Notes: generated from the sequence alone by a model not told the origin. A DNA stretch of 64,000 nt from Acidobacteriota bacterium (GCA_016700175.1 CP065003.1:4102001-4166000), one strand, 5' to 3'; numbered from the stretch's first letter, positions 51,145 through 59,798 are shown. Made by a program: numbers and translations.

Positions 51145-53385
51145 ATGAATTCTCGCCAGTCATCTGACCGGTCCTTCTATTGGCTGACAGTCGCCGCAGG
51201 CGCCGCGTGTGTGATCGCGGCGACATTCCTGCTGCGTACCGAGAGCCTCGGCGCGGGACTCTTCTTCATTGCGGGTTCAAGCCTGATCCTGAGCACGATC
51301 ACGCATGTAAGGCTCGCGCGCGGCGGAGTCTACTTCACGCTGTCGGAAGTCCTTGTATTCCTCTGGTTCGTGCTTTACGGAAGCGGGGTCGCGACGCTGA
51401 TCGCCGTCGGCGAAGCTGTCGCGGCGTCCCTCGCATTCTCGAGGAAGAAAGGCGAGATGTCGGTCCGTTCCGCTGCGCTGGCGGGCTCGATCGCCGCCAT
51501 AGGGACGTTCGGCACCGCGATGATAGTCAGGTCGATCTTCGGCAGCCTTCCCGAATCGGCAGCTTCGGCCAGTGACGCGTCGGTCGTGGTAATGATGGCC
51601 TTGATGGTCGTCTCACAGTTCTTTATCAGGTCGGTCCTGCTCGCGATGCATTCAAACAGCGAATCGGCGGAGAGGATATGGAACGTGTGGTTCAAACGGT
51701 GCCTCAACGGATTCGCGCTCTATGTGGTAGGCGGACTCGCAGCCGCGCTTGTCCTTCGCGCGAGCGACAGCCGCGACCTTCTGCTTATACTCGCCGGACT
51801 CCTCATAGGTGCCGTAGTCTTCTTCACTTACCGGCGCTACGCAAAGGAGATCCGCAATTCGCTCGAACGGGCGGAAGCCGCTGAGAAGGGCAGGGCGCAA
51901 GAAGCGCGCGCTCACGTACGGACCCTCGAGAGGCACATCGCCCGTCTTGAGAAGGCCGAGAAAGAACTGAGTCAAAGCGAGGCAAAGTTCCGCCGAGCTG
52001 CGTATCACGATGCCCTTACAGATCTTCCGAACCGCAGATTTCTGGATCTGGAGCTCGAGAAAGCATCGGGGCGCGTCCGCAAGACCGGGTCGTACAGCTT
52101 CGCGATTGTATACCTGGATCTGAACAGGTTCGCAGCGATCAACGAGAGTCTCGGCAGGGAAGTCGCCGACAGATTTCTCATTGCCATCGCCGAGAAGCTC
52201 ACTGGACTTCTCAGGAGCGACGATTTCCTTGCACGGCTTTCGGGAGACGAGTTCGTGATACTGCTTTCGGACGTGGCGAACGAAGCGGACGCGCTCCATT
52301 TCGCCGAACTCGCGAAGCGCAAGCTGTCAGGCCCGTTCACGATCGACGGCAAGATACTCTTTGCGGCAGCCACGGCAGGAATTGCGATCTGCAACTCGAG
52401 CCTGGGACACGAAGATCCGCTTCGAAGGGCGCAGATCGCAAAGCAGGAGGCGAAGTCCGCCGAGAAGCCCTATCTCGTCTACGACGACGCGATGTTCCGG
52501 ACAGCGATGAGCCGGCTTCAGGTCGAGAACGATCTCAGGGGCGCGCTTGAAAGAGGAGAGTTCGAACCGTACTACCAGCCGATCGTGGATCTCGAGACGA
52601 TGCAGACGGCGGGATTCGAAGCGCTGATCAGATGGAATCACCCGAGCCGCGGCCTGGTAGGGCCCGGAGAGTTCATACCGGTCTGCGAGTCGTCCGGAAT
52701 GATCGTGCCGTTGACCTCGTGGATGCTCAAGGAAGGTTGCCGGTCTCTTAGCGAATGGCGAAAGGAATGCGGCGGTCTCGACAAAGTGTTCATAAGCGTC
52801 AACCTATCAGCGAAGGATTTTGCGGAGGACGGGCTGGTTGAGCGCGTTACCGACTGCATCAAGCATTCAGGGATCGAGGCGGCCTGCCTCAAGCTCGAGA
52901 TCACCGAAAGCGCCATTATGAACAATTCCGAGAAGGCCGTCGACATACTGAAGGAATTGAAGGCCCTTGGTGTGAGGCTGAGCATCGACGATTTTGGCAC
53001 GGGGTACTCGTCGCTTAGCTATCTTCACCGCTTTCCGGTGGATACTCTCAAGGTGGACCGCTCTTTTGTCAGCTCGATGGAGTTCGGAAGCGAGAACGGC
53101 GAGATCGTCCGGACGGTCATCACTCTGGCGAAGCTGCTCGGGATGAAGATCATTTCGGAGGGGATCGAGACCATCCATCAGTTGCACCAGCTAAAGATAC
53201 TGAAGTGCGAATACGGGCAGGGAAACCTATTCTCGGTGCCCGTTCCGGCAGGGCAAGCCCTTTCGATCCTGAAAGACGCGAACAAATGGAAGGGGCTGGA
53301 TCCGACACCGCGTCCGGAGGGCGTTTCCCATCCGAAGGTGGAGAACTACGCCGAATTCCACAACGGCGCAAATCTGCTGCATTAG
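51145..53385 (+). CDS. membrane GGDEF-EAL cyclic-di-GMP protein
   Basis: A 746-residue signalling protein. About six to seven membrane helices (residues 12-225) form an unrecognised sensor, followed by a coiled coil (about 232-280). The GGDEF domain (about 285-445) has ARLSGDEF at 363-370, so the active loop is SGDEF, which is tolerated in active cyclases; an I-site RSDD (357-360) sits five residues upstream. The EAL domain (about 455-710) has intact FEALIRW (Glu492), LEITESAIM and DDFGTGYSSLSYLHRFP, so c-di-GMP hydrolysis is likely. A TTG at 51061 would lengthen the N-terminus; the ATG is preferred. It converges with gatA, with 4 bases between stops. Confidence 0.93.
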   Translation: MNSRQSSDRSFYWLTVAAGAACVIAATFLLRTESLGAGLFFIAGSSLILSTITHVRLARGGVYFTLSEVLVFLWFVLYGSGVATLIAVGEAVAASLAFSRKKGEMSVRSAALAGSIAAIGTFGTAMIVRSIFGSLPESAASASDASVVVMMALMVVSQFFIRSVLLAMHSNSESAERIWNVWFKRCLNGFALYVVGGLAAALVLRASDSRDLLLILAGLLIGAVVFFTYRRYAKEIRNSLERAEAAEKGRAQEARAHVRTLERHIARLEKAEKELSQSEAKFRRAAYHDALTDLPNRRFLDLELEKASGRVRKTGSYSFAIVYLDLNRFAAINESLGREVADRFLIAIAEKLTGLLRSDDFLARLSGDEFVILLSDVANEADALHFAELAKRKLSGPFTIDGKILFAAATAGIAICNSSLGHEDPLRRAQIAKQEAKSAEKPYLVYDDAMFRTAMSRLQVENDLRGALERGEFEPYYQPIVDLETMQTAGFEALIRWNHPSRGLVGPGEFIPVCESSGMIVPLTSWMLKEGCRSLSEWRKECGGLDKVFISVNLSAKDFAEDGLVERVTDCIKHSGIEAACLKLEITESAIMNNSEKAVDILKELKALGVRLSIDDFGTGYSSLSYLHRFPVDTLKVDRSFVSSMEFGSENGEIVRTVITLAKLLGMKIISEGIETIHQLHQLKILKCEYGQGNLFSVPVPAGQALSILKDANKWKGLDPTPRPEGVSHPKVENYAEFHNGANLLH

Positions 53386-53389
53386 GACC

Positions 53390-54769
53390 TCAAGCGGAGA
53401 TCTCGGGCACGCCGTCGATCGGGAAATTTCTTTCGAATTCAGAAGCCACGTTCAGCAGGACGTCCTCCGACCAATACGGGCCCAGCAGCTGCAGCCCGAT
53501 CGGCAATCCTTCGTCCGAGAGCCCGCACGGCACGGAAATGCCGGGAATACCGGCCAGATTCGCCGAGGCGGTGTAGATGTCGCTCAGGTACATCGCAAGC
53601 GGATCGTCCGATTTCTCGCCGATCCTGAACGCCGTGCTCGGGCTTGTGGGTGTGGCGATGACGTCGCACTTCCCGAAAGCGTCCGAAAACTCGCGCTTCA
53701 GCATCGTTCGGACCTTTTGAGCCTTCGCGTAGTACGCGTCGTAATATCCGCTCGAAAGCACGTACGTCCCAAGCATTATCCTGCGTTTCACTTCGGCGCC
53801 GAAGCCTTCCTCGCGCGTCCGGAAATACATCTCCCGAAGCTCGTGGGCGTTCTCCGCCCGAAAGCCGTACCTGACGCCGTCGTAGCGAGCAAGGTTCGAA
53901 CTGGCTTCCGCCGTGGCGATGATGTAATACACGGCGATCGAGTACTTCTGTCTCGGAAGATCGACGTCCACAAGTTCCGCCCCGAGCGATTCCAGCCCTT
54001 CGAGCGACCTTTCGACGGCCGTGCGGACCTCCGCATCAAGTCCTTCGCCCAGAAGCGCTCTCGGGACACCTATGCGTTTTCCTTCGATCGGCGTGTCCAG
54101 TTTCGAACGATAATCCGAAACCTCGACATCCGCCGTTGTCGAGTCGTTCTCGTCCCGTCCGGCGATGACACCGAGGACATCGGCGACGTCGCCGGCGGAT
54201 CTTCCGAACACCCCGATCTGGTCCAGAGAAGAAGCGAACGCCACCAGCCCGTATCGCGAGATCCTGCCGTACGTAGGTTTAAGGCCGACGATCCCGCAGA
54301 AAGACGCGGGCTGGCGGACCGAACCTCCGGTCTCAGAACCCAGCGCGGCGCGAACGATCCCGGAAGCGACAGCGGCGGCCGATCCGCCGGAACTTCCTCC
54401 GGGGACCCTTTCCCTGTCCCAGGGGTTCCGGACGGGACCGAACGCTGAGTTCTCGTTCGACGATCCCATCGCGAACTCGTCCATATTCGTCTTGCCGATT
54501 ATCAACGCGCCGGCGTTCTCGAGCCGCTCGACGGCGGTCGCGTCGTACTGCGGTTCGTAGTCCCCCAGGATCCTTGATCCGCAGGTCGTGCGCTTGCCCT
54601 TCGTGCAGATATTGTCCTTGATCGCGATCGGCAAGCCTCCAAGCGGTCCTTCGCCCGCGTTTGCGGCTTTCGCCAGGGCTTCTTCGCGGTGTATCGACAG
54701 GAATGCGTTGAGTTCCGGATTGAGCCGTTCGGCGGCATCGAGAGCAGCTTTGATAGTCGATTCAGGCAT
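53390..54769 (-). CDS. gatA: aspartyl/glutamyl-tRNA amidotransferase subunit A
   Basis: A 459-residue amidase-signature enzyme that releases ammonia from glutamine for the amidation of Glu-tRNA(Gln) or Asp-tRNA(Asn). The Ser-cisSer-Lys triad is complete: Lys51 (PIAIKDNICTKG), Ser126 (VPGGSSGGSAAAV) and Ser150 (GSETGGSVRQPAS), with the same spacing as the Staphylococcus enzyme. C-terminal landmarks include CDVIATPTSPSTAF and GIPGISVPCGL. It is the last gene of a leftward operon that begins with a DUF721 gene; gatC is two genes upstream. gatB is not in this window. Confidence 0.95.
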   Translation of the reverse strand: MPESTIKAALDAAERLNPELNAFLSIHREEALAKAANAGEGPLGGLPIAIKDNICTKGKRTTCGSRILGDYEPQYDATAVERLENAGALIIGKTNMDEFAMGSSNENSAFGPVRNPWDRERVPGGSSGGSAAAVASGIVRAALGSETGGSVRQPASFCGIVGLKPTYGRISRYGLVAFASSLDQIGVFGRSAGDVADVLGVIAGRDENDSTTADVEVSDYRSKLDTPIEGKRIGVPRALLGEGLDAEVRTAVERSLEGLESLGAELVDVDLPRQKYSIAVYYIIATAEASSNLARYDGVRYGFRAENAHELREMYFRTREEGFGAEVKRRIMLGTYVLSSGYYDAYYAKAQKVRTMLKREFSDAFGKCDVIATPTSPSTAFRIGEKSDDPLAMYLSDIYTASANLAGIPGISVPCGLSDEGLPIGLQLLGPYWSEDVLLNVASEFERNFPIDGVPEISA

Positions 54770-54814
54770 TGAAAATGATCGCCAACCGGGCCGGCAACGA
54801 AAAATCCCTGCAGT

Positions 54815-55465
54815 CTAGTGGTTCGGCAACAGATAGAAGAGCACCGCCACGAAATGGCAAATACTCCCCGTGAGAACAAACACGTGAAAGATCGCGTGGT
54901 TGAACCTGATCATCTTGAGGCCGTAGAACACGGCTCCTAGCGTGTACGCAAATCCCCCGACGAAAACCCACACGACGCCCGCCGGATCGAAATTCCTTAC
55001 GAACGGTTCGATCGCGAATACGGCCAACCATCCCATAAGGACGTAAGCGACCGTCGACGCCTTGTTGAATCTCCCCGTGAAGAAAAGTTTGAACGTGATG
55101 CCCACCAAAGCGACCGTCCACACCGTACCGAGAAGGGCCAGCCCGAGGCTGCCTTCCAGGACGTGAAGCGTGAACGGAGTGTACGAGCCCGCGATCAGGA
55201 TGTAGATCGCGGCGTGGTCGAAGACGTTCAGCTTGTATCTAAGTGCGGGCTCCTGGACGTAATGGTAGAGCGTCGATGCGGTGTAGAGGATGACCAGGCT
55301 AACGCCGAAGACCGTGAAGCTGAAGATGTGCCAGCCCGTGCCCCGTGTCGATGAGAAATAGATCAACGCGAGGAGGGCGGCGACGCTCAGAAGCAGGCCG
55401 AAGCCGTGCGAGGTAACGTTTAGCAATTCTTCCGTCGGATGATAGAACGTCAATCGGTCTTTCAT
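54815..55465 (-). CDS. hemolysin III / PAQR-family membrane protein
   Basis: A 216-residue membrane protein with seven predicted helices. Start at 55465 gives the usual HPTEELLNVTSHGFGLLLS N-terminus; the longer reading overlaps the upstream gene. Conserved metal or catalytic residues are visible: SHGFG (His), TLYHYV, FDHAAIYILIAGSYTPF and HAIFHVFVLTGSICHF. Family members (YqfA, HlyIII, adiponectin-receptor-like) are thought to be lipid hydrolases or regulators of membrane fluidity. It lies 7 bases below the lipoprotein gene and 45 bases above gatA in the same operon. Confidence 0.9.
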   Translation of the reverse strand: MKDRLTFYHPTEELLNVTSHGFGLLLSVAALLALIYFSSTRGTGWHIFSFTVFGVSLVILYTASTLYHYVQEPALRYKLNVFDHAAIYILIAGSYTPFTLHVLEGSLGLALLGTVWTVALVGITFKLFFTGRFNKASTVAYVLMGWLAVFAIEPFVRNFDPAGVVWVFVGGFAYTLGAVFYGLKMIRFNHAIFHVFVLTGSICHFVAVLFYLLPNH

Positions 55466-55472
55466 AGATCTC

Positions 55473-55901
55473 TTACTCTTCCCCTTTCTCAACCTTGTCG
55501 AGCACCCAGCCGCCGTCGGTCTTCTCCATCGAGGCTTCGATCTCCCTCTGTTCATCCCTGTTCACGTCTCTCCAGAAGAGCAGCACGCCAAACGACAGAG
55601 TGTCCTTGCCCGTCTCGGTGCACTTGCCGATCCGGAACGCCTTCGGAAAATCGCCGGTTTGAGTCAGGTAATCGATCTCGCCGTTCTCGTCGATCCTCTG
55701 CGCGAGGTCTTCGGTCAGAAATCGTTCGCGGTCTCTCCTGTATTGTTCATCGGATGCGCGTCCCCGGTCGAAATGCAGCGAATACAATTTCTTCAACTCT
55801 CCCCTTGCGTCGACGCAGGATTCGGACTCGAGGTTCGGCACGCTGCAGGACACTGCGAGGAAGAACGCGAATAACAGAATTGCGGCTTTCGGTCTCATCA
55901 T
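55473..55901 (-). CDS. small lipoprotein
   Basis: A 142-residue putative lipoprotein. The signal ends in a lipobox-like AVSC (Cys19). The mature part (LKKLYSLHFDRGRASDEQYR, then RFLTEDLAQRIDENGEIDYL and a closing GWVLDKVEKGEE) resembles NTF2-like or DUF3828-type periplasmic proteins of unknown role. Two cysteines (Cys29 in SESCVDA and one in GKCTETG) could form a disulfide. It sits between gatC and the hemolysin III gene (9 and 7 bases), so it is cotranscribed with the tRNA amidotransferase genes although no link in function is visible. Confidence 0.68.
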   Translation of the reverse strand: MMRPKAAILLFAFFLAVSCSVPNLESESCVDARGELKKLYSLHFDRGRASDEQYRRDRERFLTEDLAQRIDENGEIDYLTQTGDFPKAFRIGKCTETGKDTLSFGVLLFWRDVNRDEQREIEASMEKTDGGWVLDKVEKGEE

Positions 55902-55910
55902 CGCGCTCTT

Positions 55911-56192
55911 TTAGAGAACCTTCGGAACCCTGAAATGCCCTTCGACCGCGGAGGGAGCCTGGTCCAGCGCCTCTTCTTGTGAAAGCGAAGGGCGGTGCAC
56001 GTCGTCGCGGTCGGCGTGCGTGGCCTCGCCTTCCGGGGTCAAACCTCCGATAGCAGGTTCAAGGTCGGACGTATCGAGCTCATTGAGCTGTTCCACGTAC
56101 GCCACGATCTCGTTCATCTGAGGTTCGTAGATCTCCGCTTCTTCATCTGAGATCTTCAAGTGGGCCAGTTTGGCTACTTCTCTAACGTCCAT
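55911..56192 (-). CDS. gatC: aspartyl/glutamyl-tRNA amidotransferase subunit C
   Basis: A 93-residue GatC. It stabilises the GatA-GatB complex by wrapping around both. The sequence begins MDVREVAKLAHLKISDEEAE and ends VEGHFRVPKVL, both typical; the middle has NEIVAYVEQLNELDTSDLEP. The start at 56192 matches the family N-terminus. It lies 5 bases below the DUF721 gene and is separated from gatA by two unrelated genes, whereas gatC and gatA are usually adjacent. Confidence 0.94.
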   Translation of the reverse strand: MDVREVAKLAHLKISDEEAEIYEPQMNEIVAYVEQLNELDTSDLEPAIGGLTPEGEATHADRDDVHRPSLSQEEALDQAPSAVEGHFRVPKVL

Positions 56193-56197
56193 CTTGT

Positions 56198-56701
56198 TTA
56201 ACTCCGGGCGGGCCGCTCCCCGGAACTCCCTGAAAGGCGTTTCTTTCGCGCGAGGCAATTGACCGCGGCTCCCAGAAACAGGTTTCTCAGCTCAGGGTCC
56301 TCGATCACCGCGGCTGCTCCTTCAAGATCCTCGCCATTCTCGCGTGAAGCGAGCTGTTCGAACTCCGCGTCCGGCATCTTGCTCGACGCGGTTTGGTGAA
56401 TCGCTTTCTTCACAAAGTCTTCATCGACAAAAAACTCGAGATACGTCACGGCGGGCGACCTCAGGATCGAATTCAACCGGAAGATCATCTGCCCGGAAAG
56501 CGATTCAAGGTGCCGCTTCCAGATCTGGTCTCGGACCGCGATCCGCAAGCTTTTCTCGTCCAACAAGACCGCCACCGCGTGTCCCGAAAGCGTTTCGCCG
56601 GCTGCCTTGGACCACGCTGAAATGATGATCGCTTCGCGGACCTGCGCCGGCAGGTCGCGGTCTTCCAAAAACGCCGGAATTGTCCTGAAAACGCCTTCCA
56701 T
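56198..56701 (-). CDS. DUF721 (DciA-like) protein
   Basis: A 167-residue protein. The first ~90 residues match the DUF721 pattern: an N-terminal helix, AIIISAWSKAAGETLSGHAV, LRIAVRDQIWKRHLESLSGQ, and a final IFRLNSIL. DciA proteins load the replicative helicase in bacteria without DnaC. The C-terminal half is acidic and helical (EFEQLASRENGEDLEGAAAV) with a basic end. It begins the operon leading to gatC and gatA. It is divergent from maf across 74 bases. That it is the DciA loader is plausible but not shown. Confidence 0.75.
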   Translation of the reverse strand: MEGVFRTIPAFLEDRDLPAQVREAIIISAWSKAAGETLSGHAVAVLLDEKSLRIAVRDQIWKRHLESLSGQMIFRLNSILRSPAVTYLEFFVDEDFVKKAIHQTASSKMPDAEFEQLASRENGEDLEGAAAVIEDPELRNLFLGAAVNCLARKKRLSGSSGERPARS

Positions 56702-56775
56702 CTATTATTCAAGTGTCCCGAACGGGCAGGATGCCGATGCTGAAATTCTAAAGCGTAAACACCCATTATTCAATT

Positions 56776-57348
56776 ATGGAACTTCCAAAGCTGATACTTG
56801 CCTCGGGAAGCCCCAGGCGGGCGGAGATCCTGGGCTTTGTCGGGTGGGAATTCGAAAAGCGCGTCGCGGACGTGGACGAGACGCCTTTTGAAGACGAATC
56901 GCCTGAGATCTACGTCGAGCGTCTCGCGCGCGAGAAGTCTGTCGCGGTCGCGGGTGAGTACCCCGGTTCCATCGTCCTTGGAGCGGACACGACGGTCGTG
57001 ATCGACGGGATGATCGTGGGAAAGCCCGAAGATGCCGAAGACGCCGCGCGTATGATCCGCGACCTTTCCGGACGCTGGCACGACGTAGTCACGGGAGTCG
57101 CGCTCACGCGGTCCCGGGCGGGAGAAGACCGCGTTATGTCGGCGATACAAACTACGGGAGTGAAGTTCCGCGAGATGACGGACCGCGAGATTGACTTCCT
57201 CGTGCGCTTCGGCGAACCGATGGACAAGGCGGGCGCGTACGCGGTTCAGGCTCAGGCGGCGCTCTTTATCGAGGAGATCAGGGGCGATTACTGGAACGTA
57301 GTGGGCCTTCCGGTAAGCCTTGTCTATGAACTCGTGAAGAAATTTTAG
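56776..57348 (+). CDS. maf: Maf-family nucleoside triphosphate pyrophosphatase
   Basis: A 190-residue house-cleaning enzyme that hydrolyses modified or non-canonical NTPs (dTTP/UTP type likely). Motifs: LILASGSPRRAEIL at the N-terminus, VLGADTTVVIDG (catalytic Asp), GKPEDAEDAARMIRDLSGRWH, and DKAGAYAVQAQAALFIEEIRGDYWNVVGLP, the C-terminal signature. No clear SD precedes the ATG. It is a single gene, divergent from the DUF721 gene and convergent with the thioredoxin-like gene, with a shared terminator between. Confidence 0.93.
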   Translation: MELPKLILASGSPRRAEILGFVGWEFEKRVADVDETPFEDESPEIYVERLAREKSVAVAGEYPGSIVLGADTTVVIDGMIVGKPEDAEDAARMIRDLSGRWHDVVTGVALTRSRAGEDRVMSAIQTTGVKFREMTDREIDFLVRFGEPMDKAGAYAVQAQAALFIEEIRGDYWNVVGLPVSLVYELVKKF

Positions 57349-57357
57349 CGAGGTACG

Positions 57358-57395
57358 ATGAGCTTCAGCTCGTCGCGGGCCGCCTGCGGCCCCGA
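57358..57395. repeat. AGCTTCAGCTCGTCG-type dispersed repeat
   Basis: GATGAGCTTCAGCTCGTCGC followed by GGGCCGCCTGCGGCCC is a nested palindrome that matches 46127-46166 closely and 1149-1164 partly. It lies just after the maf stop codon. Confidence 0.65.
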
Positions 57396-57429
57396 CGGCA
57401 GTCGAGTGAGCGACATCTGGTTCCGATCC

Positions 57430-57464
57430 GAAATAAAAAACGGCGCCCGAAAAAGGCGCCGTTT
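57430..57464 (-). terminator. terminator between maf and the thioredoxin-like gene
   Basis: Perfect 10-bp stem AAACGGCGCC / GGCGCCGTTT (57438-57447, 57455-57464). On the minus strand TTTTTT(A)TTT follows, so it serves the thioredoxin-like gene; in the plus direction the T-run is weaker. Confidence 0.82.
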
Positions 57465-57488
57465 CGTTACCCTAACAAAACAAGAAAC

Positions 57489-58007
57489 CTACAAAACGCT
57501 GTCGACCCGCTTTGAAACCAGTTGCGAAATGTCGGTCTTTCCGAACGGATCGCTTCCGCTGATCGGGTCGCCCGAAGGCCGTCCCTGCTTGTCGAGCACG
57601 ATGAACGCCGGAAGCTGGTCGATGTTGTACCGCTCTACCGACCGCTGTCCGCCCGCGTCCCTGAGCACGCTGACGGCGAGTTTCGTGCGGGCCTTGAACT
57701 TCAAAAGATCGTCGTCGGAAGCGAAGCTTTTGTCCTTCGAAGATGCAGAGTCAGTGGCGATAAAGTAAAAGATCACGTCGTCGCGTCCCGAATACTTCTT
57801 CGCCAGCTTGTTGATAGTCGCCGCCTGGTCGTCCGAGATCGGGAGCCAGCTCGCTCCGATCGCCATCACAACCACCTTGCCCTTGTGGGCCTCAACGTCG
57901 ATACGATCGCCGTCGAGCGATGTGAAGATGATGTTCTGAGCGGCTGCCGCCGCGGCCGAAACGGCGAAAATGGCGAGAAAGAGTGCTATTTCGCGGGTTT
58001 TTCGCAT
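57489..58007 (-). CDS. secreted thioredoxin-fold protein without the CxxC pair
   Basis: A 172-residue exported protein with a signal peptide (about residues 1-23). The fold follows TlpA/AhpC-TSA-type thioredoxins: FTSLDGDRIDVEAHKGKVVV, AIGASWLPISDDQAATINKL, and QLPAFIVLDKQGRPSG with the cis-proline. Where active relatives have WCxxC, this one reads W54-Leu55-Pro-Ile-Ser58, so both redox cysteines are gone. The remaining sequence has no cysteine, so thiol chemistry is excluded; a binding or chaperone role is possible. It is the last gene of the folK-panB-panC operon, 46 bases after panC. Confidence 0.78.
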   Translation of the reverse strand: MRKTREIALFLAIFAVSAAAAAAQNIIFTSLDGDRIDVEAHKGKVVVMAIGASWLPISDDQAATINKLAKKYSGRDDVIFYFIATDSASSKDKSFASDDDLLKFKARTKLAVSVLRDAGGQRSVERYNIDQLPAFIVLDKQGRPSGDPISGSDPFGKTDISQLVSKRVDSVL

Positions 58008-58053
58008 AATGTGTCTCCTGCTTGCGGCCGCTAGGATGCAATCGACCGCCGAT

Positions 58054-58908
58054 CTACTGCTTTTCGTTCAGGATGACGTTATCGATCAGCCGAACGTCGC
58101 CGATCCTCGCCGCGACGGCAAGCAGCACAGGATCGTCCCCCACTTTTTCCACCGGTTCGAGCGAATTGGGATCGACGAGCGCAATGTAGTCCGTGCGCGC
58201 TCGCTCCTCCGAATCGAGCACCTCGCTCACCTTGTCGGTGAGGTTGCCGGAGCTTTTTTCGCCGTTTTCAAAGGCCTCTTTCGCCGCCTGCAGGCTCTTG
58301 TAGATAACTGCGGCAGCGGCACGGTCACTTTCAGAGAGCAACTCGTTCCTTGATGACAGCGCCAGCCCGGATTCCTCGCGGACGATCGGCATTACGACGA
58401 TTTCCGTGTCGAACCTGAGATCGCGCACAAGGCGCCGGATCACGGCCACCTGTTGAGCGTCCTTCTGGCCGAAGAAAGCGAAGTCGGGCCGGATGGTGTT
58501 CAGCAGTATCGTCACGACGGTCGCGACTCCCCGGAAATGGCCTGGTCTCGACGAACCCTCCAGCTTGTCCGAGATGTCGTCAACGGTCACGAACGTCGTG
58601 AAATTGTCCCCGTAGATCTCCGAAGCTTCCGGAGCGAAGACGTAATCGACGTCGTACGGCGAAAGGAATTCGGCGTCGGCGGTCAGATCGCGCGGGTATT
58701 GTTCGAAGTCGGTTTCCTCGTTGAACTGCGTCGGATTGACGAAGACCGAGACGATGACCTGGTCGCACATCTGCCTCGCCTTCTGGATCAGGCTCAGGTG
58801 GCCCTCGTGAAGCGCTCCCATCGTGGCGACGAACCCCAGGACGAGATTGTCCCTCCTGAGCTTCTTTGCGACGGAAGCCATTCTCTGCTGCCTGGTGATG
58901 ATCTCCAT
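58054..58908 (-). CDS. panC: pantothenate synthetase
   Basis: A 284-residue enzyme that joins pantoate and beta-alanine with ATP to make pantothenate. Motifs: VATMGALHEGHLSLIQKA (the HxGH nucleotide-binding site), SVFVNPTQFNEETDFEQYPR, and FFGQKDAQQVAVIRRLVRDL, then SGLALSSRNELLS (KMSKS-like). It is complete and of usual length. It follows panB by 29 bases on the minus strand. With panB upstream, it completes the last two steps from ketopantoate precursor chemistry to vitamin B5; panD and panE are not in the window. Confidence 0.96.
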   Translation of the reverse strand: MEIITRQQRMASVAKKLRRDNLVLGFVATMGALHEGHLSLIQKARQMCDQVIVSVFVNPTQFNEETDFEQYPRDLTADAEFLSPYDVDYVFAPEASEIYGDNFTTFVTVDDISDKLEGSSRPGHFRGVATVVTILLNTIRPDFAFFGQKDAQQVAVIRRLVRDLRFDTEIVVMPIVREESGLALSSRNELLSESDRAAAAVIYKSLQAAKEAFENGEKSSGNLTDKVSEVLDSEERARTDYIALVDPNSLEPVEKVGDDPVLLAVAARIGDVRLIDNVILNEKQ

Positions 58909-58937
58909 AGGATTGCCCCGGGTTCAGGGCCGTGTCT

Positions 58938-59798
58938 TCAGTCCGGGATCTCTTCGAGTTTGACGGATGCGGGCAGGCCGTACGATTCCTGGTCCGACGG
59001 ATAGCGGCCTTCCTTGACGTCCTCCATCCAGGCGGTCACGGCTTCGCTCATCACCTGCCTGAGATCGGCGTACTGCCTGACGAACCTAGGAAGCCTTCCG
59101 AACGTGAGCCCGACGAGATCGTGAAGAACAAGGACCTGAATGTCGCATTCGGAGCCGGCGCCTATGCCGACGGTGGGTATGGAAAGCTCGCTGGTGATGA
59201 TAGCCGCGATCTCGCGCGGGACCAGCTCGAGCACGATCGCGAAAGCGCCCGCGTCCTCGAGCATCTTCGCGTCCTCGATCAGCCGTTGCGCATCGTCGGC
59301 GGTCTTGCCCTGAACGCTGTAGCCGCCGAGCTTGTGGACCGACTGCGGCGTCAGTCCAATGTGCGCCATCACGGGAATTTCTTCATCGACAAGGCGGTTC
59401 ACGAGAGCGACCCGGTTGCGTCCGCCTTCGAGCTTGACGGCTTCCGCTCCGCCTTCCTTCATCAGCTGGAGGGCGTTGCGGACGGTCTCGTCGGCGTTGA
59501 TATGAAAGCTCCCGTAGGGCATGTCGGCGACGATCAATGCGCGGTTCGCTCCGCGTTTCACCGCTTTCGTCGCAGAGAGGATCTCTTCGAGCGTTACGGG
59601 GATCGTGTTCCCGTAGCCGTGTATCACATTGCCGATGCTGTCGCCGACAAGGATGATCTCGACGCCTGCCTCGTCCACGATGCGCGCGGTCGGATAGTTG
59701 TACGCGGTCAGGCAGACAAGCTTTTCCCCGCTTCTTTTCGCCTTCTGAAGTGCCGGTACATAGACTTTTTCCGGCTGGTCTGGTTTTAGATATGCCAT
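58938..59798 (-). CDS. panB: 3-methyl-2-oxobutanoate hydroxymethyltransferase
   Basis: A 286-residue enzyme that uses methylene-tetrahydrofolate to hydroxymethylate alpha-ketoisovalerate, the first committed step of pantothenate synthesis. Motifs: LVCLTAYNYPTARIVDEAGV, ILVGDSIGNVIHGYGNTIPV (metal-binding Asp), EEIPVMAHIGLTPQSVHKLGG, AIVLELVPREIA and IGIGAGSECDIQVLVLHDL with a closely spaced C-terminal region. It is slightly longer than E. coli PanB through its ends. It lies 62 bases downstream of folK and 29 bases upstream of panC. Confidence 0.96.
   Translation of the reverse strand: MAYLKPDQPEKVYVPALQKAKRSGEKLVCLTAYNYPTARIVDEAGVEIILVGDSIGNVIHGYGNTIPVTLEEILSATKAVKRGANRALIVADMPYGSFHINADETVRNALQLMKEGGAEAVKLEGGRNRVALVNRLVDEEIPVMAHIGLTPQSVHKLGGYSVQGKTADDAQRLIEDAKMLEDAGAFAIVLELVPREIAAIITSELSIPTVGIGAGSECDIQVLVLHDLVGLTFGRLPRFVRQYADLRQVMSEAVTAWMEDVKEGRYPSDQESYGLPASVKLEEIPD

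Noticed and set aside
51145..53385. Catalytically dead GGDEF domain
   Set aside because: SGDEF keeps the acidic residues and the I-site is intact, so inactivity cannot be assumed.
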